The notes under the pieces: model-generated
The model's input: only the letters and a program-made list of their open reading frames with translations
Told to the model about the DNA's origin: nothing
Database searches by the model: none
Made by a program: the position numbers and the translations under genes
Source of the DNA: Leucogyrophana mollusca
Lineage: Eukaryota; Basidiomycota; Agaricomycetes; Boletales
Assembly (NCBI GenBank): GCA_021014945.1
Contig: MU266345.1
Location: 33,989-97,988 of the forward strand
DNA length: 64,000 nt
Direction: 5' to 3'
Part shown: piece after piece, positions 57,375 through 64,000 of the stretch
Numbering within the stretch: position 1 is the first letter of the stretch
Layout: every line of letters starts with the position of its first letter

Positions 57375-57680
57375 TTTCGAGCTAGCACTTGTAAACCACC
57401 AATATCTCCCTCCTCCCTCGCTCTCATTTGTTCTGTTATGTATGTGTAGCTAATGAACTTGTATGAGAAGTGTACATGTATCGAATGGACCTTGGGAAAT
57501 GCGCATACTCGCGATGACAATGTCGATAAAATCAGCAGCGAAGAAGGCAAAGACGAGGGCGCGTTCAACGGAAATGGCGTGCGGGGGTTCATGGCGTATG
57601 GGACTGGCCTTGAGCTTGAGGCCTGAGGCCTGAGGGTTAGTCGCGTTCCGCGTGAAGGTCAGTCAGAACACGCGAGCTCT
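57375..57680. other. Intergenic spacer
   Basis: About 305 bp holding the CDK7 3' UTR. Contains a GAG-GCC-TGA phrase repeated around 57612-57635. Nothing else. Confidence 0.45.
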
Positions 57681-58009
57681 TAACCACGTTATCACGCCAA
57701 CTCGGATCCCATGGCCGCTTATGTAAAACCTCTTTTCGCCTTTTCCAATCTGCGCGTTCTCTTTTTCGAGAAGCTGGGCACATTTGACCTCGACGATCCG
57801 GGTCCCGACTTGACGGAGCATGCGACTGCCTGGCCACACCCACAAGAGCTACCCCCCAATTATATCAGTGGATCGTACTTGCCCGCGGCTGCAAGACCTT
57901 GCCCCAGTCATAGATGCAACCCAACTCGACTGAGACCCTAAGCCTTCCTCGGCAGGAAGTTCAAAGCCATAGTATCCAATCTCTTCGTCTGTGAGATTCA
58001 CCCATTGAA

Positions 58010-58310
58010 AAGCCAGGCGCAGTAGCCCTCATCCTCGAGATTGCACTCCTTCGTCTCGAATGTGTCCACGCTTGGAAGATGAACGACAGCGGGTCAGATG
58101 CGCTCCGATATCCCCCCACTGTGGGCCGAGATGAACGAGTATTTGAAGCTCTTCAAGCTCGTGAAAGAGAACGACCGATCCTACACAGCCCAGAAGAATC
58201 TCGCACTCGGGAAATTATGAGAGCTTGCAGAGGCGAGCCCATTTTTTTCTCATCACAAAAAGGCAGACGACGAAAGAGACCGACCCACACAGCCATGCTA
58301 GTACCATCGA
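58010..58310 (+). pseudogene. N-terminal fragment of the unknown Agaricomycete family (copy 2)
   Basis: Open frame: PIEKPGAVALILEIALLRLE, CVHAWKMNDSGSDALRYPPT, VGRDERVFEALQARERERPI, RTREIMRACRGEPIFFSSQK, HTAMLVPS. It keeps the frame that copy 1 has lost, then runs into ubiquitin-ligase remnant sequence at about 58310 and loses meaning. Confidence 0.6.
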
Positions 58311-59335
58311 TTTCTGAGGGCTATGTATCACAGAAGGTGATGTCGGACGAGTGGACTGTCCTGATCGGGACTGCGGAAAGAGGCCCGCGAAGCAGTGGAA
58401 GACGAAGTGGTAGGAGTCATCTCTGAAGAGCAAGTCAGGCGATGGAGATGACTATGGCAGAAGTGTACGCTAGAAAGAGGTATGCCTATCCCTACCCTGC
58501 CGACAATACGGGCTGATTGTGTCGTTAGATCCATCCATGATTTATTGCCCCATGGACTTCTGCAACGCTAGTTCCAAAACCGAGGCCCGATGGTGACGAT
58601 GAATCTGGCTGGGCGCGACTGCGAACGTGCCAGGCGTGTGAGTACTCTTTCGGTGTATCCTGCAAGCGAACATGGCGAGTGCTTTTGCTACAATGTTATC
58701 GGCGTAAATCCAGCCCTGACGTCCTTACAGACCTGGTCGTCTGTCTGATTGCCCGATTGGTGCGAGGCATCTGCTTTATAGGTAACATCTGTTGTCATTG
58801 GGTCCCACTGCCACTCTCTGTGGATTCAAGCTCTGGACTGCACCGCGGAATTATCTCAGACGGTGAGCGTTCGGAGGCTGATCCCTTCAATCGCCACAGA
58901 CCTTTATTCTGGAATACATGCGGCTCCCGGAAATTTTCCCGGCCCGAAAGACTATTAAGTGGCGATTCGGCAGGTCTACCATGTTGGTATCAGCAGCCGA
59001 GTGTGAGGAGGAACGATCGAAAAGGAAGTGGGTTGAAGATTCGACGATGGCATAACCACGTTTGAGTCATTCCTATCGTTGATATTGCGTATTTGCTGAC
59101 GAGCCACGGGTGTAGATGCCATGCGCGAAGTGCGAGCAGCACTGTTGTTACCGCTGTGGAGAGAAGATCCAGACAAGCAACCCGTACGTCTACTATTCCA
59201 CACTGGGGCTGCGGTTTTTCTCGAAGCTCTTTGGCATTGCGAGTGGCGAGGATGAATGCCAGGCCGCCCGTAGAAGGATCTGAGCCCTGGCGCTACTGCT
59301 GTAGCGGAGGGTTTATGGGGACCTGACAGTGTGTG
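58310..59335 (+). pseudogene. Decayed remnant of the RBR ubiquitin ligase (copy 2)
   Basis: Matches copy 1 from the end of RING1 onward (counterpart 47085-47990): HCPMDFC-like IBR sequence with single-base deletions, an insertion of about 140 bp after the GATTGCCCGATT phrase, ARKTIKWRFGRS where copy 1 has the TGA, loss of the first part of RING2, then KCEQHCCYRCGEKIQTSNPY. RWD and most of RING1 are missing. Not translatable as a ligase. Confidence 0.8.
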
Positions 59336-59339
59336 GGGG

Positions 59340-60512
59340 TAGGCGGGCTGAACGAACACGATTAGCAAATCTGGGGCGCCAACGTGTACCCACTACATGG
59401 TCAGTTCAACGATCTACTGATCTCCCCAATCCGACTTACGACCTACAATTTGACCATGTGATTACCGTGGGTAGGATCAATAGCAACTCGTCGGATTCCG
59501 TTTTACCCAGATGGATCAATACGCTGAGCAAGAAGCAAATGTACGGGTGCAGGTTTAACAAAGGTCTCAAGTTGGGGCCTCCACTGATCTCAGTGATTTT
59601 TAGTGATCTTCGACTTCTGTTGTTCACTGACGCTGGCCCCCTTCGAAAATCCTAGGCCAATCCCAGAGATGTCGTCCAGCCACTCTTCAACTCGGTAGGT
59701 CTCATCGTATCGTCCAGACTCGTTACCGGTTAATCACATCTTTACATATAGGCGAACAGCATCGCTTGATCAGCAGACAATAGCTCTTCGACGTAAACGC
59801 AGGCCGATATGCAACCTCACGGAAATCGCGTCTGCAGCTACGCCTCTGAATGATTTTCTCCCCCAATATCCTCCCTTCGTTTTTGATCGAACGAAGTCCG
59901 CAGCAGACGAATTCAAGCGCCTCGAGCTTCGCTTGAAAAAGAAGGATAGAGCTGAAGCGCGCAGGTGCGGGCACATTTAACAGCGTATTTGGGACGGACG
60001 AGAACGACCTCACATCATGGGGGAGCTTATGCCAGGTCATCAGCGTCTCTCCAATCCCAGATGACCTAGAGAGCTGCCGACAAGTACGGTATCCAACCTT
60101 TCTCCTGCTTTTGCCGCTCTGACCCCGCCACATGGTAGTTTGGGAAATACTTATCTTCCTCTACCGTGTATTGCACCAAATCCCCAAAGAGGAGAACCTG
60201 CGCACCGCAACGCCAGTCCTCATGCTATCGACCAAATCGACTATATTGACATAGGAGCCCCGAAGACAAACACTTATGTATTCGGGTGGGCTGCTGCGGG
60301 AGCCTTTACGCGAAATCGAGGGGACCTACCGTGGCAATCGGAAATCCCAGGTGCGAAAGGTCTTACCCGATGATATTCCCAGTACGGATGCTGATGGAGT
60401 TCAGGGAAACGCTCCTCGACGTCAGCGCGAATTCGAAGAAGGAGGCGAAGTCGTAGTGTTCCGCACTGGCAGACGCTGGATGTGGATTTCCTGCCTCAAT
60501 CTGAATCCTTGA
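59340..60512 (+). pseudogene. C-terminal fragment of the unknown Agaricomycete family (copy 2)
   Basis: Pieces in shifting frames: PRWINTLSKKQMYGCRFNKG with DLRLLLFTDAGPLRKS to a stop at 59655, FNSVFGTDENDLTSWGSLCQ, and EPLREIEGTYRGNRKSQVRK ending near 60512. Several frameshifts and stops make it a pseudogene. It retains 24 nt near 59585-59612 that copy 1 lacks. Confidence 0.7.
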
Positions 60513-62639
60513 ATAGGGAACCTAAGGGGTCGGAATATGATGAGGTGTTTGATTCCGATGAGTTCTTGCTGGTCTCTTCATCTTGTAATAGTATACGGGC
60601 GATCATCTCACCATGAAAGGCGCCTTGCAATATGGGACATCTTGTGAGTCAATCTTTTCTGCGCATGTAGTCTGATAGTAGAGGGTTCGCGACGTCCGCG
60701 GAACCGCAACCGTACCGCGTGCCGAGATGAGCTGGTCGTTCGTTCAGGCTGAAGCGTCTAAGACCAGTTACATCGGCTCTGTGGTGTATGAATAGCAGTC
60801 CACATATACACGCCTCATCAAGGATTTTTCAGCGTAAATCAACGCCAGACAACAAATGTTAGCTGTGCTACTCAATCTCCGGCGGCCTTTCGCTAACTCC
60901 TCAGCCGCAATGCCAGCGTTGACGTCTGGCCCAGCACAGGGCACATATTGCCTAGCGGCACCACTGTCCGTCCTTGAGTCACATCACCTTCCTCTTGAGT
61001 TCGCATCCGCGGCCCAACAGGACCCACGCCTGCTCAGAATCTCCATGACGTCAAGATCTCCTGCGGCACGCACCGTCGTATTTGGTGCAGTAACGTGGAC
61101 TGGACGTCGTGTGCCGTGCTCCAGGGACCTTTGGTCATCTGGCGGCTAGGTTTATGGCAGCAGGTTGAAGCTGGGAGACTTCCAGTCAGCGCGTTATCAA
61201 GGTGGTTTCACCGGCTTCCTCCATATTCGAAGCTCCCTGTCGTCTGAGACGGAGACGAAGTGTCGTAGTGGGGGCAAGTACACACACGCCAGAATCGCGT
61301 CGAGGGGTAAGGATGAGGAGAGTTTGTTCCGCCAGGACCTCGAGCCCCATGCAGCAACCTGTAAGATGCGATGGGCGGCGGATGGTTGGATACAACCAGA
61401 GAACGTGCTCAGCGACCAGACAGCTTGATTGATGTGGTGCATACATGTATTGTGTGTTCGTGTATGCATCATTGGTCGGGATGTAGCGTCTACGGGTAAG
61501 GGAGATAAGGCTCCTACAAAGACGTCGCGAGTGGCAGGGTGCTCGAACTTGAAGCACTGGTTGTAAGTGAAACCAGATGGCCAGTGGAGGTAGCGGGTGT
61601 GGTGCGTCAGTGATGGTTGCCAGATTGACGCGAGGCTCGTAAGTGTGCACTGTGCACTCGACCGGGCTACTAAGCGGGCACATCAGAAGACTTCAACGGA
61701 TAACGAAAATGGTGACGCCGCATCCACGACAACGGACGCATGTCATTCGTTTACATCTAACGTCTTGGCGGTGAAGGAGGGACAATCACTATGACGCACT
61801 TTTAAGGCACTATTCTGGGCTCACTGCTTCAGATGAGAATCCCTTGGTGATTTGAGCGGTAGAGTAGGGTAGAATCCGCCAAACAAAATCAATACTGAGC
61901 CCATACCTCCATGCACACGCCTAGATACCCGCGGCCCCATTCCGTCTTGTTTGCGACCCGAGGGGTGCTCGGGACGGGATGATTTTGTACTAGCGGCCTT
62001 GGGTGACTGCGGTGGCGAACATTTGCCAAATGTCGGTGATGCTGTTGCAAAGCCTCACGTCAAAGGCATGTGTGTTGACCTCGACCGGCTGCGTTCCCGT
62101 CTACGCATAATACGTGCGACTCAGAGGTGTTGAAGCAAAGTTGGAATATCCCGAGGAGACGGCGATGGAGCCCTGACGAGACACAAGAGGATAAGTCGAC
62201 TAAACGCGGTCAAAGGGCCGAAAGGTTAAACAAGAAGGTGCCCAGCTCATGCTCGGGTACATAAGTAGCGGACGTTCAACACCAACGGTCATTGGTGACC
62301 ATGCAGTCCAGGATCTGGGGGAGTCGTGATACTTCTGTTGATGCGGCGGTAATTTCGGAAAGTGATCCTTGCTCAAGTTATAGGGATTATTCTGAGGAAA
62401 GACCGAGCAGCCTTCCTTGGAAAGTTTGATTTGCCGACGAGGCCCGTAAGTGCTCAATGCAACTACGAAGTCATGGCGGTTCAAGTTCTGAGTTCGAGGT
62501 GACGCCACCGTGACGGTTTGACGCCTCGCTGGCAGCCTCTTATCGAACTCACACCACTCGACCAACTCCATCTGTCATCGTCAAGTGTTCCTTCACAGCT
62601 CTCCAGACATCCTCCGTTAAACCTACAAACATCTTTTCC
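60513..62639. other. Intergenic; rest of duplicated block 2 and GTPase promoter
   Basis: 60530-60730 and 60965-61760 match copy 1 (49140-49405 and 50525-51257). 61760-62639 has no counterpart in copy 1 and carries the presumed GTPase promoter. No intact gene seen. Confidence 0.5.
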
Positions 62640-63883
62640 ATGAATACTGCTGATATTAGAGATCGCATCCCCCGCTTTCGCATTCTCGTCATAGGAAGAG
62701 CTAATGCGGGCAAGACCACCATCCTTCAAAAAGTTTGCAAAACTACAGAGAACCCCGAAATCTATGATGGTGCAGAACACAAGGTGAGACCCGTGTTTCA
62801 TAGGACGCGAGCATCGAGTTGCTGATTGATCTTCACTAGATCGATGCCGCCATCTTGGAATCTTCTAAAGAGGTACGTGTATCATCTTGTCGAGGCGGTT
62901 AGCGAGACGCGACGAATGTCCGCCTAGCGTGGAAATCACCAAATCGAAAACGAAATGGTTTTCCCCAGTAACCCGGGCTTCGTCTTTCACGACTCGTGTG
63001 GTTTCGAGGCCGGCGGAGAAGATGAATTCGAGATCGCGAAGAGATTTATTTCCGAGCGTGCAGATGAAAGGAGGCTGGAGAAACGACTCCACGCTATATG
63101 GTAGGAGAACACATGTCTTGTATCGCTTTATGGTGATTTCCCTCGCACAGGTACTGTATTCCGATGGATGAGCATAGTCGGGCGTTCACCGAGGCGGAAG
63201 CAAAGTTTTTCGACAACTGCAACCCGGGAAGTGGTGAGCCGCTAATGGAATGTCTCTGGCCTCAGATTGATCCTTCGCCTCAGTCCCTGTGATCATGGTG
63301 TTCACTAAGTTCGATGCACTCCACAATGTTGCATTTAGTAGGGTCCCAAGGGCGCTCCCACGGCAGGAACGATTAAGGCAGGTTTCACAGCTTGCCGAGA
63401 GTCTTTTTGCAGAAACAAAGATTGTGGATCGACTGTTGGCGAGGAAATATCCTCCTCGATGCCATGTGTGTTTGCAAGGTGGGTTTCTCTTTGGTTGCCT
63501 TGGTCCAGTATATCAAATCATGCTGCTTCATGCTAGACTTGCATAAACTTTCAGCGGATTGCAATGTGCTGCTGGAAAGCACTGCTGCCACATTGGATGA
63601 TGAAGTGTTAAAACAGTTGCTTGTCTCGACACAGCAGACAAACCTGGAACTTTGCATCAAGTACGCTGTGGATGAGTAGGTTGTGCATGTCTTCACTGTC
63701 AGGTAAACACTGATATATAGAATGTGTTGTAGCACCCTTATGAAGTCTGTTGATAGGACACATCACCCATGGACCAAGCTTAATCCAGTGGAGTTGGGGG
63801 AGCAGCTGGCTGTTTGGTTTCCACAATATACGGTGAGACCATTGAACTCTAGCATGGAGTCTGAAGGCAATTTCTATGGTTAA
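62640..63883 (+). CDS. Small GTPase-like protein (Agaricomycete-expanded G-domain family)
   Basis: Seven exons, 62640-62783, 62840-62872, 62928-63100, 63151-63233, 63284-63478, 63555-63675, 63733-63883, give 299 residues. G motifs: G1 GRANAGKTT (about 19-27), G3 DSCGFEAGG, G4 FTKFD. Typical companions IENEMVFPSNPGFVFHDS, HAIWYCIPMDEHSRAFTEAE and STQQTNLELCIKYAV place it in a family of stand-alone predicted GTPases present in many copies in mushroom-forming fungi (recollection); cellular role unknown. The last exon reads through a possible GTGAGA donor at 63833 to a stop at 63881-63883; if that donor is used the gene continues beyond the view here. Its first exon also survives as a stub at 51258. 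Confidence 0.88.
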
Positions 63884-64000
63884 CTGAATGTTTATATTAA
63901 GTGAGTAGTCTGGTGATGCCTATGGTTCAGTGATGTTGATGGTGAAGGAATGTCTCACTAGATTACATATCAACAGATTGTAAGTGCCTGGTGCTGACTG
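63884..64000. other. Right edge of window
   Basis: 117 bp after the modelled GTPase stop. Includes an A/T-rich stretch and possible 3' UTR; nothing recognised. Confidence 0.4.

Larger units (their letters stand above)
57680..62790. repeat. Segmental duplication, copy 2
   Basis: Collinear, same orientation, with 45370-51345, with a deletion of about 1.1 kb in the ubiquitin ligase, a roughly 140-bp insertion near 58760-58900, no macro-domain gene, and about 950 bp (61760-62715) absent from copy 1 before the GTPase P-loop. Confidence 0.85.

Noticed and set aside
1..64000. Transposon open frames, LTRs or viral genes
   Set aside because: No reverse transcriptase, integrase, transposase or capsid-like motifs were recognised in any frame I read; the repeats found are segmental or short.

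Overview
This is nuclear DNA from a filamentous fungus, most likely an Agaricomycete (mushroom-forming basidiomycete). The evidence is short spliceosomal introns of roughly 45-80 nt in nearly every gene, GT-AG borders, basidiomycete-type protein families (RWD-RBR ubiquitin ligases, expanded small GTPases, serine-rich unknowns), and a nuclear tRNA-Pro with an anticodon-loop intron. No operons, ribosome binding sites, CRISPR arrays or phage genes are present. Exon models below were built by hand from splice sites and reading-frame continuity.

Left part (1-11.3 kb) is GC-rich and compact. It holds a mitochondrial ornithine/glutamate acetyltransferase (arginine synthesis), a convergent prephenate dehydrogenase TYR1 (tyrosine synthesis), a very large serine-rich low-complexity protein, and a membrane-anchored Lys/Ser-rich protein.

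Middle part (11.7-42 kb) is less GC-rich and gene-sparse, with an accessory flavour. It has a Zn(2)Cys(6) transcription factor, an HGGG-type alpha/beta hydrolase, a 3-ketoacyl-CoA thiolase, three tandem FAD-dependent monooxygenases with the same exon plan (including a 5-nt microexon), a GATA-type zinc-finger factor, a Cys/His-rich unknown, two tandem SAM methyltransferases, tRNA-Pro(CGG), and a small secreted cysteine-rich protein. Hydrolase, thiolase, monooxygenases, methyltransferases and two regulators together look like a metabolic neighbourhood for an aromatic or acyl substrate, but that is inference; no backbone synthase is visible.

Right part (42.6-64 kb) is dominated by an old, diverged segmental duplication: about 45.4-51.3 kb is repeated in the same orientation at about 57.7-62.8 kb. 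Copy 1 carries an RWD-RING-IBR-RING ubiquitin ligase that is complete except for one in-frame TGA, fragments of an unknown Agaricomycete family around it, a macro-domain gene missing from copy 2, and a stub of a GTPase gene. Copy 2 is decayed (about 1.1 kb deletion, frameshifts, insertion) but leads into the intact GTPase. Between the copies lie an intact PX-domain protein and the CDK7 (TFIIH kinase) gene.
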